Positions 12,001 to 54,060 of a stretch of DNA of 64,000 nucleotides are shown here, one piece after another. Source of the DNA: Scatophagus argus (taxonomy: Eukaryota > Chordata > Actinopteri > Scatophagidae); assembly GCF_020382885.2 (NCBI RefSeq), contig NC_058494.1:15332001-15396000 (forward strand). The letters are read 5' to 3'. A model generated the notes under the pieces. It searched no databases. It was not told the DNA's origin and worked only from the letters and a program-made list of their open reading frames with translations. The position numbers and the translations under genes were made by a program. Each line of letters starts with the position of its first letter. Within the stretch, counting starts at the first letter, position 1.

Positions 12001-13075
12001 CGGACTAATGTCTGCCCTCGTCCACTGAGTCAAGGAGTGTACTATAAAATTATTGCATTCTTAATCAAAGCGAGATGCATTATATATTCAATGAGATATG
12101 TGTACATTTAATTTTGTCATTTGAGAAACAAAATTTTCCAAATCTAATATCTGCCGCACTGTTTCCAAGTGTGAAGAATAAAACCATTGTTACATTGTTG
12201 TCTTGTGCATGCAGTGAACACTATTTAGTGGAAAACTTTAACAGATTGCATTCCATGATTTTGTGGTACTAACATTAGAGTGTGGTTGAGTTAAAGTGTG
12301 ATTCAGTAAATCATGGTTATAGTCTATGTTGCGTTTATTGTGATACCTTCAGCCAGTACAAAGTACAAATATGACCAAGTACACTGAAGGTGTCAGATAG
12401 CCTCAAGCATTCCACATAATGAAAGCCCTGAACAGGAGGCAAAGCAACACAAAGGTAGTCATGTTCATTTCAAGTGTTGCCTCGGTGGGGATACCCTGCA
12501 ATCAACAAGATTTATAAATGAACAGATGTAAACAAATCAAAGGACAATCCTGAATTAAACAGAAAAACATAAATACATATTCCCATCTTTAGCTGTAGGG
12601 GCTCCCACCAATCATTAGTCTCTTTAAGTGTTTTATCAGATAATCTTCAGGTTTCTGCAGCTATCAAGTTGCTGTGCCTGTCAACTCCAATGAATGCTGG
12701 TTTTTAAAGCATGACATAATTTGCAGGTGTTCTGTTTCTCTCCCATAACATCTTACAAGTATATCAATATCCGTTCTTTTAATTTCATTTCTGGAGTGCC
12801 TCATTTGTGTTTTTTGAGGTAGCTGACCTGTCTTTCTCTGTTTGTTCCCACTCTGTTCTTGTTGCCTCTCTAGGGCCCACATGCGTAAAGGTCGTACACT
12901 CAGACGAACAGTGGTGAAGGGATCTGGGCAGCGCAAACAGGTCCTTCTAGAGCAAGTGGACCATCCCGTAAAAGGGCCAAAACCATATGATCTCCAGCAG
13001 CATCTCCACCAGCTCTTTCACCACTACTATGAAGAAGAAAACGAGGACAATGATGAAGACGAAGAAGAGGAGTAA
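1..13075 (+). CDS. ank2: ankyrin-2 (ankyrin-B), C-terminal part; partial at the left edge
   Basis: Ankyrins link membrane proteins to the spectrin skeleton. Coding exons with matching phases and GT/AG borders: <1-6,040, 7,752-9,533, 10,013-10,102, 10,594-10,677, 10,914-11,078, 11,204-11,377, 11,774-11,865, 12,874-13,075 (stop TAA). Identification rests on the C-terminal exons: [20 protein letters not shown], then [17 protein letters not shown], then [14 protein letters not shown] and [16 protein letters not shown], which match the vertebrate ankyrin-2 C-terminus as I recall it. The neighbouring camk2d gene supports this, since ANK2 and CAMK2D are adjacent in human. The ankyrin repeats, spectrin-binding region and death domain are not in the window. 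The large first exon is a tandem array and carries a frameshift at 2,019. Ankyrin-2 is favoured over ankyrin-1/3; which teleost co-orthologue cannot be told. Confidence 0.88.
2019..2019 (+). other. ank2: single-base insertion (frameshift) in the third repeat unit
   Basis: Unit 3 reads GCTCCTAAGACC where all other complete units read GCTCCAAGACC. The extra T shifts the frame; read straight through, the protein ends 15 codons later at TGA 2,062-2,064. The downstream array is intact in the shifted frame. It is either a real allele or a sequencing/assembly error in a near-identical array. It is not in a homopolymer run. Confidence 0.9.
6041..7751 (+). other. ank2: ank2 intron after the giant exon
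   Basis: Donor GTAAGG at 6,041 and acceptor TTCTTGCAG ending at 7,751, both phase 0. The first 410 bases stay open in frame 1 (6,028-6,450), but the splice phases fit only if this is intron. The rest is AT-rich with no recognised gene or repeat. Confidence 0.75.
7752..9533 (+). CDS. ank2: ank2 second large exon, acidic Ser/Glu/Pro-rich
   Basis: A 1,782-bp exon (594 codons) in phase 0 at both ends, with acceptor TTGCAG|GTATCT and donor AGG|GTAAGA. The translation is acidic and Ser/Thr/Glu/Gln-rich, with sparse SP motifs ([25 protein letters not shown]) and no recognisable fold. It lies between the repeat exon and the conserved C-terminal exons and is probably a disordered part of the regulatory domain. 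I recognise no close counterpart from memory. Assignment to ank2 rests on phase, strand and position. Confidence 0.8.
9534..10012 (+). other. ank2: ank2 intron
   Basis: It lies between donor AGG|GTAAGA and acceptor GATCAG|GAGATC. No death-domain-like coding sequence is visible in it. Confidence 0.7.
10013..13075 (+). CDS. ank2: ank2 conserved C-terminal exons (six)
   Basis: Exons of 90, 84, 165, 174, 92 and 202 bp (10,013-10,102; 10,594-10,677; 10,914-11,078; 11,204-11,377; 11,774-11,865; 12,874-13,075). Each has AG/GT borders and consistent phases (0 throughout, except phase 2 across the last intron). They encode the ESSDDEF...VRRRVVIQ block, the [16 protein letters not shown] block and the VTRKIIRK block. 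A basic segment ([18 protein letters not shown]) and a strongly acidic tail of about 15 Glu/Asp residues follow. The distal exons match the longer C-terminal splice forms of ankyrins, and the HTE|GTGTGT donor at 11,078 suggests a shorter read-through end is possible. The 1-kb last intron (11,866-12,873) shows no other gene. Confidence 0.88.
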
Positions 13076-15060
13076 GAGTAAAAGAATGTTTAACACTCTC
13101 CCCAACTCCCTGGCTCCACCCATGCTAAAGCCCCTCCACCCCACCACCACCACCAATCCTATGCATTAGATACATGCAATCCCAGTGTGCACCATGGCAC
13201 CTCAAAGCTACCACAGTCTTCCCAATTAAGTCCTGGAAGATGACCTGTTCACAGTTTGGAGTTCTCTTCCCCGGCTTGTATGATATATATTCATGATTTT
13301 CTTTTCATGTTCTGGTGTTGTTTTGCCTTTTTTGTGACCAAAGAAAGCCTTCTCTTGTTTTTCTGATTTATTTTACTTATCATGTCAGATTTGTCCTTGA
13401 TATTTTTGTCTTGATGCTGTGGTAGAGCAACAAAAAAAGGAACGAAAGAAAGATAGAAAGAAAGAAAATAGAACAACACTATCCACATCAAATAACTCAC
13501 AAACCTCCTGAAGGTAAAGAACACTTTACCTGCAAAATACTGGTATTACTGTCTGAGTAAGTGCTTGAACTGAAAGACAGTATCTCACATTGCACTGCCT
13601 CTCACAACCAGTTTCTCAGATATTCCTTACTTTAAAAGTTGTCTCACTCCCTGTACTTGCATCTCCGCTCTTTTGATTCAGGTGGTCAAGATGTCACACA
13701 AAGAAAACTAGACTGTATCAATACTGAATTTAACTGCTGCTGCTGCTGCTGTTGCTGTGTTTTGTGTAGGCTATGTATAATCTGTCTTAAGGTATTATAT
13801 ATTATCTATAATATAGACATTACTGACATCAGTAGCCTAGGAATTAATAATCACTCATGTGATATAGAGCAGGCATGACTAATCAACATCTGTCATTATG
13901 ATCCTAGCTTTGAATGCTTTGTAGTTCTATGGATTACCCTTCTGCCTCTCTTTCCCTTTTGTGTGTCTGTGTGTCTTTCTTTCTGTGTTATTGTGTATAA
14001 TTTGATTTTCATTTTTGGCATTTTTCTCTTAATTTCTTGATCTTGACCCATCCTGTGTGAATGCTGAATGTGTGAGTGAGTTGCACTGTAGGTACTGTGT
14101 TTTTGAGTGTGTCCATGCATGTGTTGAGTTAAATGCGGCATTGCCACCTCATTTGATGAGTGTTATTGTCACAGTTATTTACATTTATTTTTAACTCTGT
14201 TGTTTGACTGTCAGTGAGAAATTTCTATTTATTAGGAAGTCTCTCAGAACTTAGTGAATTAGGGGATCAGATGTTTCAGCTTTATTTAATATTTTATTTA
14301 ATTTTATGTTTTGAATGAGAAATTGTTGGACCAGGTTTTGGCAGTTGCATGGTGTGTGAGTTTGAGTGAATGAGTCTGTGTAAAAGAGTGCGTGTCAGTT
14401 TTTGTCAGCAAAGAAAAGAAAGTTTTATTTTACACAAATTGCATTTGCACTCCTGAATGTCAGAATGGGAACACCTCCATGCTTTGGTGCACAAGCTATG
14501 AGAGGTACAATATATCTTAGCCACAGAAACAATTTGGCTGGACAGATGTTAAATGCAAGCTATTGTTACACTAGTCATCACACGTGTGAAGCAGGTTGAG
14601 AGCTTAAATATGCCATTATTCACAGCTCTGAGCATCGCTACTGTATGTATCTACAACATATAATGTATTTATTTCACTATCACTGTTTACTTTGTGATTT
14701 AGAAAAATATAAAATGCAAACTAGTGGACGTTCACTGTGACAGGTATGCTTTTAATTTGAAGAATCAGCATCCCTTTTCTGTGATGATGACAGTTATATA
14801 CATATACAGTGCATATATAAAAATCTATAGGGGCATGTATTACTGTAACAAAATTCAAAAAGACAAAAAATGGCTGCAGTGTGTCTATGGCTGATAGAGA
14901 ATAAAAGTCTACAAATGTAAAGTGTTGTATCTTGTGAATTTGTTTTTCAATGAATGGCTCAAGTAATAAAATACCATCTGTGCTTCAGTAGACAGTGTGT
15001 ATTCTAGCAAAACTGAAAATGAGTCTAAAAAGGCTTAAATAAAACCCACTTTTTTTGTTT
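13076..15060 (+). other. ank2: ank2 3' untranslated region
   Basis: About 2 kb of AT-rich sequence after the stop, without long coding frames. It contains a short CTG run (13,734-13,751) and AATAAA signals at 14,900, 14,965 and 15,038. The last or any of these could define the 3' end. Confidence 0.6.
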
Positions 15061-16069
15061 TTAATCAACTAACTGCTGTGCCAATAGCCAGAGAGAGTAG
15101 GGCTGTCTTGTCCTGAGCCCTGTGCAGACTTGGTGCCGCCCCCAGGTGGCTTTTAGTGGTACTGCAATAATGGCATAATCTCTGAACCAGAAACAGATTA
15201 ACATCACTATGAAATTTCATATTGAAATATCATACTTCATAATATAATTCAATAATTAGAGCTACAGTCCAATGTATAATCCCTGTCTAATCTAAGGTAG
15301 CAGGGTCACCGCAAAATTTTGGCGGGATAATCCAGACAGCAATTTAACTAAAGCACAGATATACAGTAATTAAAAGTCTAACTCGCATCACTCCTCCATA
15401 TCTGCACTAGAACAATAATGATCAACCTGTAACACAAAACAAGTTCAAACTCAATCATTGTCACACCTTTTAGCTGATTTATTTATTTCTTAAACATGTT
15501 AAGCCATCCATTGCCGTGTTGGCAACAGGTACACACCATATAAGGAGTGGTGCATTGCATTGACATCATACGTTTCATTTAAAGAAATGTTTATCATATT
15601 TTCCCTTTAAAAAACATGAGACCAACCAATTGAAAAGAGCAAACAGTAAGGATGACGAAGACACTGGCGTCCTGCAGGTGGTACGGAGTCTGCTGGCTGG
15701 TAGAAGCACTGATTCGTCATGGAAGACATCCCAACATTTATTACAGACCAACTCTCATTTGACTCCTTCACTTCTGTGTTACGATCCTCTTGTCATGCAA
15801 CACTTTCATGACGCCTCCAGACTACAACCTAACCATCAGGTTCACAATTAACCTGACTGAAAGTAAAGTCTATAGTGATTTTGTTCCATCTTCATCATCT
15901 CCACCCTCTCTGTGCAACTGGCAAAGTAACACACTGGAAATGACAAAAATAAAATGACAACAGAAACCCTACATACAGTCATACAATACAAGTACAAACA
16001 TTATGAAAAATGAGCCTGTTTTTTTCTCATTTTTATACAAAATGTAAGGGGTGCTTCAGCAACCAGGAG
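15061..16069. other. intergenic, between convergent ank2 and camk2d
   Basis: A roughly 1-kb AT-rich interval between the last ank2 poly(A) signal and the most distal plausible camk2d signal. No gene or recognisable repeat seen. Confidence 0.5.
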
Positions 16070-18401
16070 TTTATTTTTCCTCCTCTAGATATGAGGTTTT
16101 GATATTTATGCTGGATGTTAACCGTAGCTGTGTTATTGTTTTTACAACAGTTCTGTGATACTGGAGGACATTAGAAACATTTGGGACAGGACTGATGCAC
16201 AACATTAACAAATGCAAACAAACAAGTCAGTGGTTCACAAATCAATCAGAAGATATTATAGTTTCATATGATCTTACTTACAATACCCCCCCATGCACTA
16301 CACAATAGTCTTGAATTTTCATATATTACATATATGCTACATTCTCTTATTTCTTATTTCACTGATATAAAGGCAAACATATCTCAATGCAAAGTGTAAG
16401 CTGCTCTGCTTTTCTTTACATTTAAATTAGTATCATAGGTTGAAATCGGACAATTCAAACAGTATGACTTAGCTCATAGCAAACATAAATGTAGCTCATA
16501 AACTGGATTTACGTAAACTCTTAGATTCTCTGATAGCAAGAATAGCAATTTCAATGTTTGTTTTTGTTTTTATCAACAATCACAATGTATATACATCACC
16601 AGAACTAAAGCAAGCTCAAATTTTAACATTCTGATCTTCCAAATGTTTCTGTATTGCACACACATAAATACACATAAAAATACAGAACTAATTTTTGGGA
16701 GGGGTTACAGTAGTAGATTTTAAACATCTTTATTTTAGATTTAAAATGCATACCAAAAAACATCTTAAAAAACAAACAAAAAAAATGTTGTCAATATGCT
16801 TGTTTCATAATGTCCAAATACTGTGTGCAGCCACCCGGTAGTGGTTTCGAATGATGTCCATTAATAAAATGCCATAACAATAAAATGTACTAATACTTGT
16901 GTCCTGTGCGATGTCGTTTTCTTATAGAAGGGTCAAAAGGTTGGAGAGCAGTCATGGGTTGGCTAGTTGACTCCCCTACTCGATTTGCTGATAGGACTGT
17001 TTTTGTTTTTTGTTTTTTTGTTTCGTTTCGTTTTGTTTTGTTTTTCTTTTTTCAACCACATGTTGATATATTCCATTAACTGCAAAAGAGAGAGAGAACA
17101 TACATGGTAATGTATACCGACACAGAGAAGTGCAAATAATCACGGTGTAAAGAAACAATCAAGGATATAGACATTTTTCATGACGTATATTAAGACGTGT
17201 TAGAGCATGACTTCTATCTGGGAATAACCCTTACACACCTATGGTCCGCCCATACAGGTGTTTCCAGTTATTTTTCGCAATGGACTGGTTGCACAGCAGA
17301 CATTTTCATATTTTATAGCCAGAAACTGACGTGTATTAATGATTGCTGCATTCTACTTACAGAAGATCCTGCTAATATGCCTGGTGGCTTATTATTACTC
17401 TTACTGGGATGCTTAATGTAACTCAGCTGTTGTTTGCTGTCGAATCCAGTGGAGTTTCTCTCCTGTTATGACAAGCCGAGATGTCTATTGCACAAACAAG
17501 CCCATCAGATTTCTTCTCAAGGATGTCTGGGTGTGTACAGCCTGTGCTTAATTAACATCGTGGGTACTTTCCCATCTCTACTGTTGCACTTGTTATGGTG
17601 GGACAACTGCAGCAACACATTCAACAACTAGTTAAACTCACTACGAGTGAAAACACCTGCAAGGGTGTGCAGGCTCCATATATGAAAACAAGCTGTCGTT
17701 AATGTGACAAGTCACACCTGTGAATTCCATACTGTGACGAACCAATGAGTCTGTCATGACAAAGCTCAGTGATCTTAAATGCTCCACCTTTTCAACTGAC
17801 TGTTGCTGAACTCCTTCTGCAAACAGCAATCATAGCTTGGCAATTCAAACTTAGTACAGCAGGTCTGTCAACCTTTGGATTTCTCCACATGCTGAAGCAG
17901 TGTGCTTACTACATTTTTAGTTCTACCATCAGCTTCAGTTAGCTGGCTACGGCTCATAGTCTGTTGTCATTCTAAGCCTTCAGAAAAAGGAGTCAATTCA
18001 GTGTGGTAAATGTAATGCCTTTAAAATAAACTTATATACCATGCTAGCCTGGAAAGCTTTACAGACAGCAATAACTAAGGGACGGGGCTTAGCAACTGGT
18101 GAATTCCCTCCTGATTATTCTACTTAAAATACTGGCCTGAAAATCAGTATATCATTATCCTTTCTGGTTTAATGTTTAAAGTCTGTGGCACCTTTGGCTA
18201 GTCATAGATGGGTGTAGTTGAGTGTGCACAGATGTGTGCTTGGTTGCACCTGTAACCACAGTGATGTCATATTGTACTGACCACTTCCTACAGCATGTCT
18301 GAATTACTATATCAAGGTGAGAAGTTAAACCACTGGAGGTCAGCAAAATCAAGTTCTTTGGCTCCTGTTCAGTTGAGTTGCTGTGTGTTTCATACTGTCT
18401 C
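16070..18401 (-). other. camk2d: camk2d 3' untranslated region (probable)
   Basis: Sequence downstream of the camk2d stop on the minus strand. AATAAA signals (TTTATT on the plus strand) occur at 16,729-16,734 and 16,070-16,075, so the 3' UTR is about 1.7-2.3 kb. No alternative C-terminal exon was recognised here. Confidence 0.5.
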
Positions 18402-49993
<31,592 letters not shown>

Positions 49994-50420
49994 CCTGAAG
50001 GAGGTGCCAAGGGGTGTGCGGGAGACAGGGATAAGGTACACTCACAAACGGTATCCACCGCACGCAGTCGTCAACGCCGCCCGGTTTTATCCTGGACCTG
50101 CAAGCCAAACGGAAGGATTCATGCACAGCTGAAGTGCATCGGCAGGAGCTCTGGTGGGATGATTTCTGCGGCAAATACGCTGCCTGCGCGAGTGCTTCAA
50201 TCTGGAAAAAGGAGCTTGCGGCGTTGTCGTTTGCTGTTTCTTCAATTTCTTCACATGCAGCGGCTTGTCACGGCTCGTAGACGCAGCATTTTGTGAGCAT
50301 TACGGTGTCTCTGGTGCGTGTGCGTACGGCGCTATGAGGGTCGTCTCTCTGCGCGCATCAGACGCCGCACTACCGCACCTACCCCCAGCTGCGCGCTCAG
50401 TCCCGCCCCTTTGCCTGCAT
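49994..50420 (-). promoter_or_regulatory. camk2d: camk2d 5' UTR and CpG-rich promoter region
   Basis: A local CpG-dense block upstream of the start codon (tctgcgcgcatcagacgccgc near 50,348), ending with a GC box CCCGCCCC at 50,402-50,409. No TATA box is obvious, as expected for a CpG-type vertebrate promoter. The exact transcription start is unknown, and a 5' UTR intron cannot be excluded. Confidence 0.45.
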
Positions 50421-52768
50421 CCTCGAATACCGATAATAGCCTAATAATCATTGTATTATTGCATATGTTAACAATTGTATATGCACACATTTGTAATGTA
50501 TACCTGTCGTGTAGTTGCCATTCTGGGAAGGAAACGAAAAGAACACAGAGAACACCTGAGGCTGCAGGCTGCAGTCATCTAGAAGCATTTATTAAGGTAA
50601 TGCAGAAGGAAGAGACTGTATTAAGGATCAGTTCTTGAATTGTTGTAAGGCATCAGCGACAGATCATTTGTGTAATATTTGCTAATCGTGTGAAAGTAAA
50701 GTTGGTATTTACAAGTCCTGATTAGGCATACAAAGGAAAGCAACTATAGAAAAACTTTACTTTTCTCTTATTTTTATCTTCAATTAAACAGTACTAGTAA
50801 TGGATTATCCCTTTAGTCTTTATAATATTAAAAAAAAATGTGGAAAATGTTCATCACAATTTCCTGGAGCCCAAAGTGACGTCTTCAAATATTTTCTTCC
50901 TTTTTCGTCCAATCGACACTATGACAAAGAAAAGGTACAAATCCTTACATTCAAGAATCTATAAACAACAAACTTAGAAAAAAGACCGAAACATTTAATT
51001 CATTATCAAAATAACTGCCAATTACTTTTCTGACCGACTGAAAGTGATGTTTAGACTAGTCCTTGCAGCTCTAAAGGAAATATTATTACTTCCCACTGCA
51101 GCCTAACATCCTTTATGGCTCTGAAGAGATCTCTGTCTGTGAGAACAACCCTTATTGTGGAGTGGAGGTGAAACCTTTTTTTCATTATCTATTAGTTGAC
51201 ATACCTACCTTCTTTTTACAACTAAAACCCAATATTATAGTATATTTAACATTAATATTTAATATTATATCACACACACACACACTCGATGTCCTTCTCG
51301 ACCTCAGCCTTCGCTCCTTGCCTCCTTGTTCTCTTGCCCTGTCAGCTCTCCTCTCACCTGACTCCCTCTCATGCCTCCTGACTCTGCCACACTCTCCTCT
51401 CCACTTTGTCTTCTTATTTGTTCTCTCTGTGCTCTCACCTCTCAGCAGCCTCACCTCATCCCTCCAGCTCTGCGGTTGTCTGGATCAGTGCATGCTGACA
51501 GAACCATCCTACTGGCCGTTGACTTAAATAGGTGATCCAGACACCCTGAAGGCCTCTTCGTCTATCAACCTACCTTGTTATCTGCTGCTAAAAACTTCAT
51601 CTTTCAATCCAAAAAATTCAATCTTTCTTTTCCAGTACCAACAAAGTCTTTCCTGTGTTCTCTACCTTACTTGACCCCAACAAACACATTTATTACTTTA
51701 AACACATATTTTAAAAAACAGAACTTCTTACACATCCAGCAAGCTTCTTGCGAAAGCTAAGGAAGTTTAACCTGCCTAAGGAGCTGCTGATCACCTTTTA
51801 CTCAGCCATCATTCAGTCTGACATCTGCACTTCCATCACTGTCTGGTTTGGGTCAGCCACCCAACATGACAGGGCCAGACTGTAACGGACAATCAGGGCT
51901 GCAGAGAGGATCATTGGAGCTGACCTCCCCTCCATCCAGGACCTGTACAGGTTCAGGGTCAGGAAAAGGGCAACAAAGATCTCTGCAGATCCCTCACATC
52001 CTGGTCACAAACTGTTTAAACTCCTTCCCTCTGGCAGGCGATACAGGTCACTGTCCGCCAAAACCAGCCGGCACAAACACAGTTTCTTTCCCAAAGCAGT
52101 CACTCTGTTGAACACTCTGAAATAGCCCCCCACCCTTACATTGGACTATGACACAATCACAAATGTCATCCTCATCTACCTCACTAATTTAACAACACAG
52201 TACCATTATTATCTGTCTATTGCACAGCACTGCCTTGCACTGTATTTATTTATTTAAATCCTAGTCTACCTACACTGTCATTGCACTATACTCCACAGAT
52301 TCACTGCTATTTTATATAGCATTTTTTCAATTTTTTATCTTTATCTTATTGTATATAGTACCTTTGTGTTCTTACTGTTAGGTGTTTGTTTCTGTACTCG
52401 AGAGCAAAGTCTAACTGAAGTCAAATTCCTTGTTTGTACATGCAAACTTGGCCAATAAAGTTGATTCTGATTCTGAGTCTGAAGAAAACTTTCATCGCAA
52501 ACTCACCAGGCTGAACTAGCAGACAAAGTAAGAGAGCACATAAACCAATCAATCTTTAGGAATAGCTGTAGCCAATTTCACTGTAGCCAATTTGTTTTTC
52601 AGTTACCGTACTTAATGGTAATAATAATTTATTATGTATAAAGCTCCAAAAGAGCAGACAGTATGTTTACAGATGTGTCAGTTGTTAGAAGAACGTAATC
52701 CTTACAAAATACCAAGAGCAAATGAATTAAAAAGTAAGACAAAACAAAAAAACTTCATTTTCAGTTTC
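50421..52768. other. intergenic, camk2d to first chemokine
   Basis: Contains the L2-like fragment (51,740-52,484) and a C/T-rich stretch (51,280-51,530). Otherwise no gene seen. Confidence 0.5.
51740..52484 (+). mobile_element. 3' end of an L2-like LINE
   Basis: Translated pieces LRKLRKFNLPKELLITFYSA, SITVWFGSATQHDRARL, RAAERIIGADLPSIQDLY, HKLFKLLPSGRRYRSL and HSFFPKAVTLLN match the C-terminal region of fish L2-clade reverse transcriptases. An in-frame TAA (near 51,884) shows decay. The non-coding tail ends GGCCAATAAAGTTGATTCTG plus short ATTCTG-type repeats (52,463-52,484), the usual LINE 3' terminus. Confidence 0.75.
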
Positions 52769-53114
52769 TTTATTTAATCAGTAGGTTGTCAGAAACTGCT
52801 GGTGTCAATTACATTTACATTTCATAAATACATCAATAAATATATTAAACACATAAGTTAACATAAAGTGACAGATGCATGTGTTACACAAGCCAGCACA
52901 ATAAAAACAATAAATTAAAATAAAATGTGTTTGATACAAACATAATATTACTGGGTAAATTCTGTTGTCATTTTCAACAACTGATTCAGATACAAGGCAG
53001 CCCTTTGCTGTGGTATTCAAATGAAATGAGTGTGAGGACTATCATCTTAACAAGAAATACTGTACTACTGTACTAAACTGTTCAGACTCATGAAACACGT
53101 CTCTCCCAGTCTGT

Positions 53115-53763
53115 TCAGCGTCTTCTGCTGCAGAGAAAAGAAACAAACAAAAAAATTAATTTCATATCAAAAGTGAACTCTGGCATTTTCTGTCACACGA
53201 TCTAGTGAAATTATTCAAGTAGACTATTGTATTTGAGCTGTACTTACGTGGACATGATCTTCTGAATGACTTTCTTCACCCAGGGAGCCTCTGGGTCCAG
53301 GCAAACCTCTTCGCCGGTCTTTTTCAGAGTGGCACTGCAATATCAAGCAAGAAGGAGACATTCAGTCAAAAGAAGCTGATGAAGCCGACAAAAATCTCAA
53401 AGCCACAGTCTCATCACTGTCTAGATTGGATAAAGGCTCTGAAATGAGGTCTTACATGATCTCAGTCTCCTCGCAGTGGGAGCTAGGAGGAATCAGCTCC
53501 ACTTTCCCAATGTGGCGGCCGATGGGCTTGCTCTCTGTTTTGATGCAGCGGCAGTGTGCCTCCACTCCCAGGCTTCTCAGACTCATCCCTGTTTTCAAGA
53601 GGGGGAACACATATGTTGACAAAGTGCAGCAGTATGCGCACATAACTTCTGATGTGCACAATGGTGACAGTTCAATTGCAGGAATAAAAAAAGTCTTACC
53701 TTCACTGATGGCCAGGAAGGCCAGGAGTACCACCATAGCCACAACAAATCTGCTGCTCATCAT
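53115..53763 (-). CDS. cxcl8: CXCL8 (interleukin-8)-type chemokine, complete, 98 residues
   Basis: Secreted neutrophil-attracting chemokine. Four exons on the minus strand: 53,763-53,700, 53,588-53,456, 53,334-53,248 and 53,127-53,115. Sizes are 64, 133, 87 and 13 nt, with phases matching the vertebrate CXC gene plan. Residues 1-22 are a signal peptide (hydrophobic [13 protein letters not shown]). CXC is CRC at 34-36, with the partner cysteines at 60 (PSSHC) and 77 (EVCLDP), then [12 protein letters not shown] helix and a short RRR end. The ELR motif before CXC is absent, as in most fish CXCL8. Two ATGs start the frame (53,763 and 53,760). TTTATT at 52,769-52,774 is the likely poly(A) signal, and the 3' UTR holds AUUUA motifs (52,825-52,841), typical of unstable cytokine mRNA. 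Confidence 0.92.
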
Positions 53764-53922
53764 TGTGCCTTTAACAAACTCGGTAACAACTAACTCAAAA
53801 TGAAAAGAATGTCCTTTAAGGTATTGTGGAAAAGTTAAGAAGATCTTTTTTATTCTAATTCTTCTTTTGCTTAGATGCCTCTCTCTTTTATTTTTTCTGT
53901 TCTTGGTTCAGCTGCTTCCTCA

Positions 53923-54060
53923 CTGCTGCTGCTGCTGCTGCTGCTGCTGTTTGAATCTAGCGCTGGAGAGACTCCTTTTATAGCTGGCTCCTGGAGATGA
54001 CTCACTTCCCTGGCTCAGGAAGATTGCGCAAGTTGGGACTGTCGGCTGCTGGGAATTTAC
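53923..54060 (-). promoter_or_regulatory. cxcl8: cxcl8 promoter: TATA, AP-1, C/EBP, kappaB-like sites
   Basis: On the minus strand TATAAAAGG lies at 53,982-53,974. Upstream come TGAGTCA (53,998-54,004; TGACTCA on plus), a C/EBP palindrome ATTGCGCAA (54,023-54,031) and GGGAATTTAC (54,051-54,060), one base from a kappaB consensus. Mammalian IL-8 also uses AP-1, C/EBP and NF-kappaB sites just upstream of TATA. A nine-unit CTG run (53,923-53,949) sits near the predicted transcription start. Confidence 0.7.

Noticed and set aside
51162..51527. 121-codon Leu/Ser-rich frame
   Set aside because: C/T-rich low-complexity sequence; no domain.
53426..53803. 125-codon plus-strand frame
   Set aside because: Antisense to cxcl8 exons 1-2.
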